DNA of 64,000 nt from Roseivivax sp. THAF197b (GCF_009363255.1 NZ_CP045318.1:1973501-2037500), one strand, 5' to 3'; positions 9,334 to 18,743 are shown, numbered from the stretch's first letter. The notes: generated by a model from the sequence alone, not told the origin. Numbers and translations: made by a program.

Positions 9334-9405
9334 GCCTGCCTCGTCCTCGGCGGCACGGGGCCGCCGGTCATTCTGCTCTGCCTGACCGGCGGGGCGCTTG
9401 TTGGA

Positions 9406-11151
9406 TCAGCGCATTTCCTCGACCGGGTTCACGCCAAGGATACCCAAACCGCCCGCGATGACAACCGCGACAGCCCGCGCGAGGGCGATTTTCGACTGAC
9501 TTGTGGCCGCATCGCCCTCCTGCAGGAAACGCAGCTCCGGCACGTCATTGCCCTTGTTCCAGAGCGCGTGCAGTTCCGAGGCCAGTTCATAGAGGTAGAA
9601 GGCCACGCGGTGCGGCTCATGGGTGCGCGCGGCGATCTCGACGAGGCGCGGCCATTCGGCGAGCTTCTTCGCGACCGCCTGTTCGGAGGGATGCGTCAGC
9701 CCCGACAGATCGGCGGCCGCGAGCGTGGCATCGTCCACCGCGATCCCGGCCTCACCGGCCTTGCGCAGCACCGAACAGACCCGCGCATGGGCATATTGCA
9801 CGTAAAAGACCGGGTTGTCCTTCGACTGCTCCAGCACCTTGTCGAAATCGAAATCCAAAGGCGCATCGTTCTTCCGCGTCAGCATGACGAAGCGGGTCAC
9901 GTCGGGGCCCACCTCGTCCACCACGTCGCGCAGGGTCACGAAGGTCCCTGCCCGCTTCGACATCTTGAACGGCTCGCCGTTCTTGAAGAGCTTCACGAGC
10001 TGCGTGAGCTTGATGTCGAGCGGCGTCTTCTCTTGGCTCAGAGCCGCCACGGCGGCCTTCATGCGCTTGACGTAACCGCCGTGATCGGCACCGAAGACGT
10101 CGATCAGCGCATCGAAACCGCGGCTGACCTTGTCGTAATGATAGGCGATATCGGGCGCGAAATAGGTCCAGGCGCCGTCCGATTTCATGATCGGCCGGTC
10201 GACGTCATCGCCGTATTCGGTGGATTTGAAGAGCGTCTGCTCGCGCGGTTCCCAATCCTCGGGCGTCTTGCCCTTGGGCGGCTCCAGCACACCCTTGTAG
10301 ATCAGGCCCTTACCGCGCAGATCCTCGATCGCCGCCTCGATCTTGCCGGTGCCATAGAGCGACTTTTCCGAGAAGAAGTGATCCATCTCGACCCCGAGAG
10401 AGGCCAGGTCCTCCCGGATCAGCGCCATCATCGCGTCGGTGGCAAATTCGCGCACCTCCGCGAGCCAGACCTCTTCGGGCTGGTCGAGATAGGCATCGCC
10501 CACCTTCTCCTTCAGCGCCTTGCCGACATCGATCAGGTAATCGCCGGGATAGGTGCCATCCTCAAAAGCGACAGCCTGCCCGTGCGCCTCGAGGTAGCGC
10601 AGGTAGACCGACCGCGCGAGCACATCGACCTGCGCCCCGCCATCGTTGATGTAATATTCGCGGGTGACGTCATAGCCCGCGTAATCCAGGAGCGAGGCCA
10701 GCGCGTCGCCGAACACGGCCCCCCGCGTATGGCCCACATGCAACGGCCCCGTCGGATTGGCCGAGACGTATTCCACGTTGACCTTCTGCCCCTGCCCCAT
10801 GGCCGAGCGTCCGAAATCCGGCCCGGTGGCGAGGATCGCCGTGGGCAGCGCCTGCCAGACACCGTCCGCAAGACGCAGGTTGATGAAGCCGGGCCCTGCA
10901 ACACTGGCCTCCGAGACGCGCGGATCAGCGGCGAGATGCGGCACCAGCGCCTCGGCGATGTCGCGCGGCTTCATCTTGGCGGGCTTTGCGAGCACCATCG
11001 CGGCATTCGTCGCCATATCGCCATGGGCGGGATCGCGCGGCGGCTCGACGGTCACGGGGCCGAGGTTCAGCCCATCGGGCAGCGTGCCATCCGCGACAAG
11101 CGCGCCGATTGCGTCGGTGACAAGGGTTCCGATATCGGAAAAGAGGTTCAT
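9406..11151 (-). CDS. argS: Arginyl-tRNA synthetase
   Basis: This class I aminoacyl-tRNA synthetase of 581 residues charges tRNA-Arg. The HIGH motif appears as [12 protein letters not shown] after the [10 protein letters not shown] segment. KMSKRAGT serves as the KMSK loop, and the C-terminal anticodon-binding (DALR) domain ends the protein. The ATG at 11151 is preceded by CGGGAG, and homology starts there with the Arg N domain ([13 protein letters not shown]), so an in-frame extension to 11265 is rejected. It is the first gene of the minus-strand run to scpB. Confidence 0.97.
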   Translation of the reverse strand: MNLFSDIGTLVTDAIGALVADGTLPDGLNLGPVTVEPPRDPAHGDMATNAAMVLAKPAKMKPRDIAEALVPHLAADPRVSEASVAGPGFINLRLADGVWQALPTAILATGPDFGRSAMGQGQKVNVEYVSANPTGPLHVGHTRGAVFGDALASLLDYAGYDVTREYYINDGGAQVDVLARSVYLRYLEAHGQAVAFEDGTYPGDYLIDVGKALKEKVGDAYLDQPEEVWLAEVREFATDAMMALIREDLASLGVEMDHFFSEKSLYGTGKIEAAIEDLRGKGLIYKGVLEPPKGKTPEDWEPREQTLFKSTEYGDDVDRPIMKSDGAWTYFAPDIAYHYDKVSRGFDALIDVFGADHGGYVKRMKAAVAALSQEKTPLDIKLTQLVKLFKNGEPFKMSKRAGTFVTLRDVVDEVGPDVTRFVMLTRKNDAPLDFDFDKVLEQSKDNPVFYVQYAHARVCSVLRKAGEAGIAVDDATLAAADLSGLTHPSEQAVAKKLAEWPRLVEIAARTHEPHRVAFYLYELASELHALWNKGNDVPELRFLQEGDAATSQSKIALARAVAVVIAGGLGILGVNPVEEMR

Positions 11152-11338
11152 ATCTGGGCTCCCGGAGTTCCGCTGTCCTCTACCATGCGGACCGCGCGCG
11201 TCAATGCGGGGGCGGCTGTGGCCCCGAAAGGGTGGACCTATGCGCTGTCGCGCGCGGCAGGGCAAACGCGCCGAGGTCCGGGCGGAGCGCGTAAGTGCCG
11301 CCCCGAAAAGGACCGGCGGCGCGGGCGTTGTTTGCCCG

Positions 11339-13159
11339 CTACCGCGCCTCTTTCCGCTCCTCGCGCTTCGGCGCCAACATCAGGATCTGCACGTCGTTGG
11401 CATCGCGCGGCTCCTCGTCCGGCCCGAGGAAGCGCAAGGCCCCGCCCGGTCCGAAATCCGCAACGATGAACGCGTCGGGGTTCTTTTTGCGCCAATCGGC
11501 CAGGGTGAATTCCGCGGACAATTTGGTGCTGCGGAATTCCCAGCCGTCGCGGATGCGCGCCTCGGATTCGTAGAAGGTCTCGTTTGCGCCGATGGGCCGG
11601 CCGCCCAGCGTCGCGGGCAGCGCGTGACGCGACGAATCCTCGCGGGCGCGGCGCAGCTGGAACACCTTCTCGCGGCCGAATTCAGGGCCGAGATCGGTGG
11701 TCACTAGCGTGTTGTAGGCGTCGTTATCCGTCGCGGCGATGACATGCTCGTAGCGGATCAGATCGAGGCGGTGCTCGGCATCCTCGGACAGAAGATCGCC
11801 GAAATAGGTCTCGATCCCGGCCTCGCGGGCCCCGCGCAGATGCGCATGGTTCGGATCGACGATGATGACCGGCAGGTCGAGCTTTTTCAGCGCTTGCGCC
11901 AGGGCCAGCGACCAGCGCGAACCGCCGACGATCATGACGCCCGGCCGGTCGGCCGCCGTCAGACCCAGAAGCCGCGCCATGGGCGACAGGGTGAAGCCGT
12001 GCAGCACCACCGTGGCGGCGACCAACGCAAAGGCCAGGGGCGCCATGCGCGCGCCGTCCTCGATCCCGATAGCGGCCAGCCGCTCCCCGAAAAGCCCCGC
12101 CACGGCGACCAGAACGACGCCGCGCGGTCCGGTGAAGGCCACCAGAAGCCGCTCCGCCCAGGGCATGCCCGAGAAGGCCAGCGACAAAAGCACCGCACCG
12201 GGCCGCGCCAGAAGCACCACAACCAGAACGAAGGCCAGCGCGCGCAGATCAAGCGAGGCCAGCGTTTCGCGATCCATGTTGGCGGCGAGCAGGATGAACA
12301 CGCCCGAGACGAGCATCACCGTCGCCTGCTCCTTAAAGCGGCGAATCTCCACGTAGGAGGGCAGCGCCACATTCGCGATCCAGAGGCCCATGAGCGTGAC
12401 CGCCAGAAGACCCGCTTCGTGCAGCACCCAGTCCGAAACCCCGAAGACCAGCAGTACCAGCACGAAGAGCACCGGCACCTTCATGTATTCCGGCACGTAA
12501 CCGCGCTGGAACGCCCGCGCCGTGCCCCAACCTGCGGCGAGGCCAAGAACCGTCGCCACGAAGATGCCGAGTGTCAGATCGCCCACGGCCTGCGCCGCCC
12601 CCGTGGCGGTTTGCAGAACGATCACCACCTCGAAGGCCAGAACTGCCGCTAGCGCGCCGACCGGATCATTGACGATGGCCTCCCATTGCAGCAACGCCGC
12701 CGGGCGCCGCCTCAGCCGCGCCTGCCGCAGCAGGGGCGCGATGACCGTGGGCCCTGTCACGATCATGATGCCGCCGAACACCGCTGAGGTCTGCCAGGAC
12801 AGCCCCGCCACGTAATGCAGCGCCGCAGCCGAGGCCGCCCAGCCAAGGGGCGCCCCCAGAAACACGAGCCGCCGCACGCCGATGGCCGCATCCCGCAGGG
12901 CCGAGAAATGCAGCGACAGCCCGCCTTCGAACAGGATGATCGCGACGGCGATGGCCACCATGGGCTGCAAGATGGCTCCGAAATCACGCCCGGGATCGAC
13001 GATGCCCAATCCGGGCCCAACGATGAGCCCCGCCACCAGCATCAGCACGATGGCGGGCATCCTGAGCCGCCATGCCAGCCATTGCGATCCGACGCCAAGC
13101 GCGCCCACCAGCGCAAACGCCATCACCGGGCTGAGGCCAGCCTCCGCGGGTGTCGCCAT
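11339..13159 (-). CDS. CPA1-type cation:proton antiporter with TrkA-N domain
   Basis: This 606-residue inner-membrane protein has about 12 hydrophobic helices in residues 10-395, including the exchanger core with [12 protein letters not shown] and [12 protein letters not shown] cytoplasmic NAD-binding TrkA-N/RCK domain follows from about residue 405 ([30 protein letters not shown]). The C-terminal extension resembles a second regulatory domain. Such proteins exchange Na+ or K+ for H+ and control pH and volume. Ion specificity cannot be read from sequence. It follows dgt by 88 bases in the same direction. Confidence 0.88.
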   Translation of the reverse strand: MATPAEAGLSPVMAFALVGALGVGSQWLAWRLRMPAIVLMLVAGLIVGPGLGIVDPGRDFGAILQPMVAIAVAIILFEGGLSLHFSALRDAAIGVRRLVFLGAPLGWAASAAALHYVAGLSWQTSAVFGGIMIVTGPTVIAPLLRQARLRRRPAALLQWEAIVNDPVGALAAVLAFEVVIVLQTATGAAQAVGDLTLGIFVATVLGLAAGWGTARAFQRGYVPEYMKVPVLFVLVLLVFGVSDWVLHEAGLLAVTLMGLWIANVALPSYVEIRRFKEQATVMLVSGVFILLAANMDRETLASLDLRALAFVLVVVLLARPGAVLLSLAFSGMPWAERLLVAFTGPRGVVLVAVAGLFGERLAAIGIEDGARMAPLAFALVAATVVLHGFTLSPMARLLGLTAADRPGVMIVGGSRWSLALAQALKKLDLPVIIVDPNHAHLRGAREAGIETYFGDLLSEDAEHRLDLIRYEHVIAATDNDAYNTLVTTDLGPEFGREKVFQLRRAREDSSRHALPATLGGRPIGANETFYESEARIRDGWEFRSTKLSAEFTLADWRKKNPDAFIVADFGPGGALRFLGPDEEPRDANDVQILMLAPKREERKEAR

Positions 13160-13247
13160 GATGCATCCCTCTTGTTCTTTTGCGGGAAGGTAGCAGGTCC
13201 CGCGGCCTTGGCGAGCGGAATGAGACGCAGCCTCGGATGACGCCGCT

Positions 13248-14411
13248 TCAGGTCATGTCGTTCAAGACGTCGACGCCTGTCAGCCGTGCATGATCCTGCA
13301 AGGCAAACCGGTCCGTCATGCCCGCGATGTAATCCGCCACGAGCCGCGCCAGAACGGTCCGGTTCGGTGCCGCCGCGACATCTTTCTGCCAGCGTCCCGG
13401 CAATTCCTCTGGCTGTTCGAGGTAGATCGGGAACAGCGCATTGACCGCGCGGGTGACCTTCTCGCGCTGCGCCATGACGGCAGGCGCGCGGTACATGCGC
13501 GCGAACAGGAATGCGCGGATTTCCTTCAGGTCGGCCCAGAGCGCGTCCGAGAAGGCGATGACCGGGCGGCCCAGATCGCGGATGTCCTGCGGTCCTATGG
13601 CGCCCGAGGCGGCAAGCCGCGCGCGCGACGTGTCGATCAGATCCGAGACCATGATGCCGAAGACGCGCCGCAACGCCTCGTGCCGCCGTCGATAGGGATC
13701 GAGTGCGGGATAGGCCGCATCGACCTCGCCGTAGGCGTCGCGCACGATGGGTAGCTCCGCGATCTCGTCCTCGGTGAACAAGCCCGCGCGCAGACCGTCA
13801 TGCAGATCGTGGTTGTTGTAGGCCACGTCATCCGACAGGGCCGCGACCTGCGCTTCCGCACTGGCATGGGTGTGCAGTTCGAGGTCATGCTCCGCGTCAT
13901 ATTCGGCCAGCGCGTAAGGCAGCGGGCCGGTGACCGGGCCGTTATGCTTGGCGATCCCCTCAAGCGTGTCCCAGGTCAGGTTCAGCCCGTCGAATTCCGC
14001 GTAATGCCGTTCGAGCCGCGTCACGATGCGCAAGGTCTGCGCATTGTGATCAAACCCACCATAGGGTGCCATCAGCGCGTCGAGCGCGTCCTCGCCGGTA
14101 TGGCCAAAAGGCGTGTGGCCCAGGTCATGGGCGAGTGCCACCGCCTCCGTCAGGTCGACATCAAGCCCAAGCGCGTTCGAGATAGTGCGCGCCACCTGCG
14201 CCACCTCGATGGAATGAGTGAGCCGGGTGCGATAGAAATCGCCCTCATGCTCCACGAAGACCTGCGTCTTGTGTTTCAGTCGCCGAAACGCCGAGGCGTG
14301 TATGATCCGGTCGCGATCCCTTTGGAAACACGAGCGAAACGCGCTTTCCTCTTCGGGGTGGCGCCGACCGCGCGAGGCGGCGGGCGTGCATGCATAGGGG
14401 GCCGTTGTCAC
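13248..14411 (-). CDS. dgt: Deoxyguanosinetriphosphate triphosphohydrolase-like HD protein
   Basis: This is an HD-superfamily dNTP triphosphohydrolase that releases tripolyphosphate from dGTP or related dNTPs. FQRDRDRIIHASAFRRLKHKTQVF and RLTHSIEVAQVA supply the first metal His, and LAHDLGHTPFGHTGE supplies the HD pair. The GTG at 14411 gives 387 residues, has AAGGA nine bases upstream and matches the usual N-terminus TAPYACDP. An ATG at 14507 would add 32 atypical residues and run into the erpA promoter region. Confidence 0.9.
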   Translation of the reverse strand: MTTAPYACTPAASRGRRHPEEESAFRSCFQRDRDRIIHASAFRRLKHKTQVFVEHEGDFYRTRLTHSIEVAQVARTISNALGLDVDLTEAVALAHDLGHTPFGHTGEDALDALMAPYGGFDHNAQTLRIVTRLERHYAEFDGLNLTWDTLEGIAKHNGPVTGPLPYALAEYDAEHDLELHTHASAEAQVAALSDDVAYNNHDLHDGLRAGLFTEDEIAELPIVRDAYGEVDAAYPALDPYRRRHEALRRVFGIMVSDLIDTSRARLAASGAIGPQDIRDLGRPVIAFSDALWADLKEIRAFLFARMYRAPAVMAQREKVTRAVNALFPIYLEQPEELPGRWQKDVAAAPNRTVLARLVADYIAGMTDRFALQDHARLTGVDVLNDMT

Positions 14412-14545
14412 GAGCTGGAGTCCTTGTCGCCTGTCCCGCAACCCCATATATTCGCAGTATCGCCGGAAGGAAACGGGCCTGTCCCACCACCCGGCCACGC
14501 CATTCATCCAATCGGGCCGTGGCCCGAAGACAGACCGAGGTTGCC

Positions 14546-14869
14546 ATGCATCTGCCCCCGAAAGTGACCGAGCGCGCCTTTGCCCGTCTGGCCGAGATCG
14601 GCGCGGGCGATCAGGGTCAGGCCCTGCGCGTGGCCGTCGAAGGCGGCGGCTGTTCGGGATTTCAATACGAGATCAAGCTCGACGCGCCCGACACGGACGA
14701 TATCGTGCTTGAGGGTCAGGGCCAGAAAGTGGTCGTCGATCAGGTGTCGCTGCCCTTTCTGGAGAATGCGGTCATCGATTTCTCGGACGAGCTCATCGGT
14801 GCGCGTTTCGTGATCGACAATCCGAACGTGGCCAGCTCCTGCGGTTGCGGTACAAGCTTCTCGATGTAA
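14546..14869 (+). CDS. erpA: Iron-sulfur cluster insertion protein ErpA/IscA type
   Basis: This A-type carrier of 107 residues delivers [Fe-S] clusters to apoproteins. The three ligand Cys are present: Cys36 in GGCSGFQY, and Cys99 and Cys101 in the C-terminal CGCG motif. GAG-containing spacing from a CCGAGG ribosome site supports the ATG at 14546. Longer in-frame starts upstream lack family similarity. It is divergent from dgt, and the roughly 134 bases between them should hold both promoters. ErpA and IscA cannot be separated with certainty by sequence alone. Confidence 0.9.
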   Translation: MHLPPKVTERAFARLAEIGAGDQGQALRVAVEGGGCSGFQYEIKLDAPDTDDIVLEGQGQKVVVDQVSLPFLENAVIDFSDELIGARFVIDNPNVASSCGCGTSFSM

Positions 14870-14951
14870 CCGCGCTGCGGCGATGACTCTGCAAGTTCAA
14901 TTGATTGCGCAGCGTACCTCATGCCCCACATGAAGCGGGGCGTGGCCTGTA

Positions 14952-15848
14952 TCAGGTTGCGACCGGCTCTTCGCGCCATTTCGGGCGCGCATTGTCGATC
15001 ACCAGCCACAGGCCGGATCCGATGACGAGGCTGACGCCCGCCAAGGTGCCGACACTCGGGATTTCGCCGAAGGCCAGGAACCCGATCAGCACCATCCAGA
15101 CGAATTGAAGGTTCATCAGCGGTGTCGCCACGTAGGCAGGCAACAAGCCCATCGCCGCGGTCACCGTCCAGCGCGCGACAAACAGGATGAGCGCGTAGAT
15201 CGTGACCCAAGCGAGATCCATCGCCGACATCGGCTGCCACAGGAAGGGCAAGGCCAGCGCCATCGTCAGGAAAAGCGCGAGGTTGGGATAGAAGACCTGC
15301 GCCAGGGTGGAGCGTTCGCGCTGCCCGATATAGCGCGCGGCCACCAGCGATCCGGTGCCGGACAGCACCGCGAGCCCGGCCCAGCAATGCCCGACGGACA
15401 GCGAAGATGGCCCCTCCGGCATCAGGCACAAAAGCCCCCCGACCCCCAGAATGACGGCGAGCCATGCGGTGGGTCGGATCGGCTCTCCAAGGAACGGGCC
15501 GGACAGAATGGCGGCCACCACCGGCACCAGCGCCATGAAGAGGAACACATCGGCGAAAGGCAGATAGCGGAACGCATAGAAGAAGGCGATGGAGGCGATC
15601 ACGGTCAGCACCGACCGGACCGTCATCGCCCCGACCTGCCCCGTCGAGAGCGCGCGCCGCACGCCGCCTGCCGCGGGACGCCGCGCCACGATCAGCGACA
15701 GCCCCACCGCGATGAAGGCCGCGAGGGCAAAGAGTTGCGGTGCCGCGTATTGTCCGGCGATGAACTTGGTGATGCTGTCCGCGGCGGCCATCTGGAGCGT
15801 GTAAAGGGCCACGAAGAGCCCGCCCAGATGGGTCGCGCAGAGTTTCAT
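14952..15848 (-). CDS. EamA/DMT-family transporter in the repeat-peptide operon
   Basis: This 298-residue inner-membrane protein has about ten predicted helices in two EamA repeats (for example LFALAAFIAVGLSLIVA and VAAILSGPFLGEPIRPTAWLAVILGVGGLL, repeated as WMVLIGFLAFGEIPSVGTLAGVSLVIGSG). DMT proteins usually export metabolites or amino-acid derivatives. Its ATG overlaps the stop of the 363-residue gene in an ATGA, so it is co-translated with it and probably functions with the repeat protein upstream. The substrate is unknown. Confidence 0.88.
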   Translation of the reverse strand: MKLCATHLGGLFVALYTLQMAAADSITKFIAGQYAAPQLFALAAFIAVGLSLIVARRPAAGGVRRALSTGQVGAMTVRSVLTVIASIAFFYAFRYLPFADVFLFMALVPVVAAILSGPFLGEPIRPTAWLAVILGVGGLLCLMPEGPSSLSVGHCWAGLAVLSGTGSLVAARYIGQRERSTLAQVFYPNLALFLTMALALPFLWQPMSAMDLAWVTIYALILFVARWTVTAAMGLLPAYVATPLMNLQFVWMVLIGFLAFGEIPSVGTLAGVSLVIGSGLWLVIDNARPKWREEPVAT

Positions 15849-16936
15849 TTCACGCCTCGCCCGGCGGACATCCGACCTTCGGCACGCGCAAACCGCGCAA
15901 AGAAGGCTTCGAAATGTTCAGGCACGGCCGTTGCCGCCGCCTCCAACATGCCGCGGGCTTCCGGGGTCAGCAGGTCGGCCACCACGGCGCGCATCTGCAG
16001 CCAGTCACCGCCCCTGTTGGCACCCAGAAGGAACAGGCATTCGGAAAGCTCTCTCAGGGGCGATGCGCGGCGTGGTGCGGCTTCGAACCGCATGGCACCG
16101 GAATAGATCGGACCGGCAAAACCCGCGCCACCAAGGGTGGCACTGCGCCAATTGGCGACCAGGTATTCGTGGTAATCATCCGGTCTATGCAAATCCGCGT
16201 GTCCCGTCACTCGCATCGCCACCAGGGCGGCATCAAGGAACTCTACCCAAGGTTGCGGGATTTGTACATCCGCATAATGCAGCGCGATCGCCACTTCGGA
16301 CAACAGGTCTGAATTCTTGTCCAAAAACGCGATCGTCCCCGCAAATAGCAGGCTTGTGACAGCCTCCTCGGACAGGCGCGGATCGCGCCGACCGTACTCG
16401 CTTAGATAGAAGACAATATGCGTCAGTTCGTAAGCGGCCTTCTTGTTGGGAATCGCGAATGTGTTCGAGCGCGCCGCGAAATCCCGCAGCCGCGTCTCGA
16501 GCCCGCCATCGCGGGGCAGCGCCACAATCCCGCGCCGCGCCAACAGGCGCCGCGCCTCGAGCCGTTGCAGGTCGGACAATTCCGCCTCGGGCAAACCTTC
16601 ATCCGACACCTGCGCGCAGAGCGCCTCGGCGGTTTGGCCGGGCAGACCCAGATCCTCGAGATCGAGCGCAATCGACAGGATGAATCGGTAATATTGCGGA
16701 AAGAAGGCCAGTCGGGATGCGACGGTGTCATAAAAGCCCGACAGAGCCTCCAAAGCCTCCTGCCCCGGCGCGATGCCGGTGCTTTCGAAGACATTGAGAA
16801 CCTCGGCATTCTCCTTCAGCCAGAAGACATCGTCCTCGGCGCGCCGGTGTCGGGCGAAATTGGCGACGAGGGCGCCGTAGCGCGCCTCGTCGTCGATCAT
16901 ACGGGCCGGGACATTCAGTTTCACAACGTTGGACAT
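15845..16936 (-). CDS. Uncharacterised helical protein following the repeat-peptide gene
   Basis: I do not recognise this 363-residue protein with certainty. It may be one of the Rhodobacteraceae-restricted DUF families. It looks soluble and mainly helical. A striking segment is AAYELTHIVFYLSEYGRRDP near residues 167-186, followed by LLFAGTIAFLDKNSDLLSEVAIALHYADV. These contain conserved-looking His, Glu, Asp and Tyr but no radical-SAM, YcaO, LanM, protease or P-loop motif. AAGGAAA precedes the ATG. The gene begins 36 bases after the repeat-protein stop and overlaps the EamA gene, so a role tied to the repeat peptide is inferred. Confidence 0.8.
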   Translation of the reverse strand: MSNVVKLNVPARMIDDEARYGALVANFARHRRAEDDVFWLKENAEVLNVFESTGIAPGQEALEALSGFYDTVASRLAFFPQYYRFILSIALDLEDLGLPGQTAEALCAQVSDEGLPEAELSDLQRLEARRLLARRGIVALPRDGGLETRLRDFAARSNTFAIPNKKAAYELTHIVFYLSEYGRRDPRLSEEAVTSLLFAGTIAFLDKNSDLLSEVAIALHYADVQIPQPWVEFLDAALVAMRVTGHADLHRPDDYHEYLVANWRSATLGGAGFAGPIYSGAMRFEAAPRRASPLRELSECLFLLGANRGGDWLQMRAVVADLLTPEARGMLEAAATAVPEHFEAFFARFARAEGRMSAGRGVK

Positions 16937-16972
16937 AATCTTTTCCTTGTTTCTGAAGGTCCGCCCGAGCGA

Positions 16973-17530
16973 TCAGGCCTTGGCCGGGGTCGACCAGGAG
17001 GTGAACATTTCGGTCGCATCGCCCGTCTTCGTCTCACGACCCGCCGGACCCGACCAGGAGGTGAACATCTCCGTCGCATCGCCGGTCTTCGTCTCGCGGC
17101 CCGCAGGACCCGACCAGGACGTGAACATCTCCGTCGCATCACCGGTCTTCGTCTCGCGACCCGCAGGGCCCGACCAGGAGGTGAACATCTCCGTCGCATC
17201 GCCAGTCTTCGTCTCGCGACCCGCAGGACCCGACCAGGAGGTGAACATCTCCGTTGCGTCGCCCGTCTTCGTCTCACGGCCCGAAGGTCCCGACCAGGAC
17301 GTGAACATCTCCGTCGCGTCGCCCGTCTTCGTCTCGCGACCCGCGGGGCCCGACCAAGACGTGAACATCTCCGTCGCGTCGCCGCCGTGCAGCATGCTGT
17401 CTTCTGGGCCCGACCAGGAGGTGAACGCCTCGACCGCATCTCCGGTCATCGCCGACCCGGTTGCCACAGTCCGGTCATTTCCGGCGACGGCGGTTTTATC
17501 GTGCATTTCGAAGTGCTTAAGTGCTGACAT
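16973..17530 (-). CDS. Tandem-repeat protein, candidate multi-core peptide precursor
   Basis: The 185-residue protein has a 30-residue leader-like start (MSALKHFEMHDKTAVAGNDR...) followed by eight units of 20 residues, the last cut to 15. The typical unit is DATEMFTSWSGPAGRETKTG. Unit 1 is divergent (DAVEAFTSWSGPEDSMLHGG), and the last ends WSTPAKA. Every unit starts with Asp-Ala directly after Gly. There is no signal peptide, membrane helix or Cys. GGAG six bases before the ATG at 17530 supports that start. It leads an operon with an unknown protein and an EamA exporter. A peptide precursor is an inference; a structural or regulatory repeat protein is possible. Confidence 0.8.
   Translation of the reverse strand: MSALKHFEMHDKTAVAGNDRTVATGSAMTGDAVEAFTSWSGPEDSMLHGGDATEMFTSWSGPAGRETKTGDATEMFTSWSGPSGRETKTGDATEMFTSWSGPAGRETKTGDATEMFTSWSGPAGRETKTGDATEMFTSWSGPAGRETKTGDATEMFTSWSGPAGRETKTGDATEMFTSWSTPAKA
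16976..17440 (-). repeat. Array of 60-bp direct repeats, 7.75 copies
   Basis: Eight consecutive in-frame 60-bp units encode the 20-residue repeats. Unit 1 (17381-17440) is the most diverged, units 2-7 (17021-17380) differ at only a few mostly silent positions, and unit 8 (16976-17020) is 45 bp. There are no spacers, so this is not CRISPR. The near identity of the middle units suggests recent expansion or gene conversion. Confidence 0.95.
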
Positions 17531-17862
17531 TGTGTGCTCCAGTTCAAGTTGATGAACCAAGCGTTGCACGCAAAACGTGAAATGCGAGAACAAATTTCTC
17601 CCCATGATTGCAGTTTGAAGCCGGATCCCGGATTGTCCACAGGACACCGCTTCGCTAACACGCGACCGGTTAATCAAATCTCAACGTTATCCACCAAATC
17701 CAGATTTTTGTGGATAAGTCCGAAACAATGCGTAATCCACAGGCCCATTGTCGCCGGACTGGCCTCAATGCGCGCCGAATCATCGCATTGGCGCGCGCCT
17801 TCCCAGACTTGCATCCCCGGCCTGCCTCGCTCAGAACGGCAGCGACCCGCGGAGGAGGCCCC
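17531..17862. other. Gene-free divergent region between the repeat-peptide gene and xth
   Basis: These 332 bases hold no convincing gene. The middle is AT-richer than its surroundings and carries the DnaA-box-like sites described separately. The right end holds the strong GGAGGAGG ribosome site of xth (17851-17858). Promoters for both divergent genes must lie here, but I cannot place them confidently. Confidence 0.7.
17633..17741. promoter_or_regulatory. Cluster of four DnaA-box-like 9-mers
   Basis: Four sites related to the DnaA box TTATNCACA lie within 109 bases. TTGTCCACA at 17633-17641 has one mismatch. TTATCCACC at 17687-17695 has one mismatch. TGTGGATAA at 17709-17717 is a perfect box on the minus strand. 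TAATCCACA at 17733-17741 has one mismatch. The two central sites are inverted relative to each other. They may bind DnaA for regulation or titration; replication-origin function is not shown. Confidence 0.45.
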
Positions 17863-18672
17863 ATGAAGATCGCCACGTTCAACATCAACGGCATCAAGGC
17901 CCGTCAGGCCGCCCTCACGGATTGGCTGTCGGAGGCGGAACCCGATGTCGCCCTCCTTCAGGAGATCAAATCCGTGGACGAGGCGTTCCCGCGGGAGGTC
18001 TTCGAGGATATGGGCTACAACGTCGAAACCCATGGCCAGAAAAGCTTCAACGGCATTGCGATCCTGTCAAAGCTGCCGCTTGAGGATGTCACCCGTGGCT
18101 TGCCCGGGGACGACGAAGACGAACAGGCGCGCTGGATCGAGGCGACGGTGATGGGCGACAGCCACGCGGTGCGGCTCTGCGGGCTTTACCTGCCCAACGG
18201 CAACCCGGTGGAGTTCGACGGCGACGGCCTGCCCGTTCGGGATGGCAAATACGGCTACAAGCTCGATTGGATGGACCGGCTTCATGCCCGTGCCGAGGCG
18301 CTGATGGCCGACGAGATGCCCGCGCTGATGGCGGGCGATTACAATATCATCCCGCAGGCCGAGGATGCGGCCAAGCCCGACGCCTGGGCGAAGGATGCGC
18401 TCTTTCTGCCGACAAGTCGCGCGGCGTTCCGGCGGATCCTCAATCTCGGCTTCACCGAGGCGTTCCGCGCGCGGCACCCCGGCCCGGGGCATTATTCCTT
18501 CTGGGATTACCAGGCCGGGGCCTGGAACCGGAACAACGGCATCCGCATCGATCACGTGCTGATGACGCCCTCCTGCGCCGATCTGATGACGGATGTGGGC
18601 ATCGACCGTGATGTGCGCGGCCGCGACAAACCCTCGGACCACGTGCCGGTCTGGGTGGATCTTGCCGCCTGA
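17863..18672 (+). CDS. xth: Exodeoxyribonuclease III
   Basis: This AP endonuclease/3'-5' exonuclease of the EEP family acts in base-excision repair. The 269-residue length is normal. Visible active-site elements are Asn7 in FNING, Glu34 in LLQEIK, Asp159 and Asn161 in GDYN, and His260 in PSDHVPVW. The start ATG has GGAGGAGG five bases upstream and matches the family N-terminus MKIATFNING. Longer in-frame starts add only low-quality sequence. BolA follows after 71 bases. Confidence 0.96.
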   Translation: MKIATFNINGIKARQAALTDWLSEAEPDVALLQEIKSVDEAFPREVFEDMGYNVETHGQKSFNGIAILSKLPLEDVTRGLPGDDEDEQARWIEATVMGDSHAVRLCGLYLPNGNPVEFDGDGLPVRDGKYGYKLDWMDRLHARAEALMADEMPALMAGDYNIIPQAEDAAKPDAWAKDALFLPTSRAAFRRILNLGFTEAFRARHPGPGHYSFWDYQAGAWNRNNGIRIDHVLMTPSCADLMTDVGIDRDVRGRDKPSDHVPVWVDLAA

Positions 18673-18743
18673 GCCTGCTTGCACCATAGCGTCGGCCCGC
18701 CTACATCTGGGCCAACACGCAACAACCCGGAGCGCCACGTCCC

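Noticed and set aside
16976..17440. CRISPR-like array
   Set aside because: The repeats are 60 bp, contiguous with no spacers, in frame with a gene that has a ribosome site, and no cas genes are near.
17633..17741. Chromosomal replication origin
   Set aside because: DnaA-like boxes alone are not enough. No origin-linked genes such as dnaA, hemE, parAB or gidA are in the window, and no AT-rich unwinding stretch is obvious.
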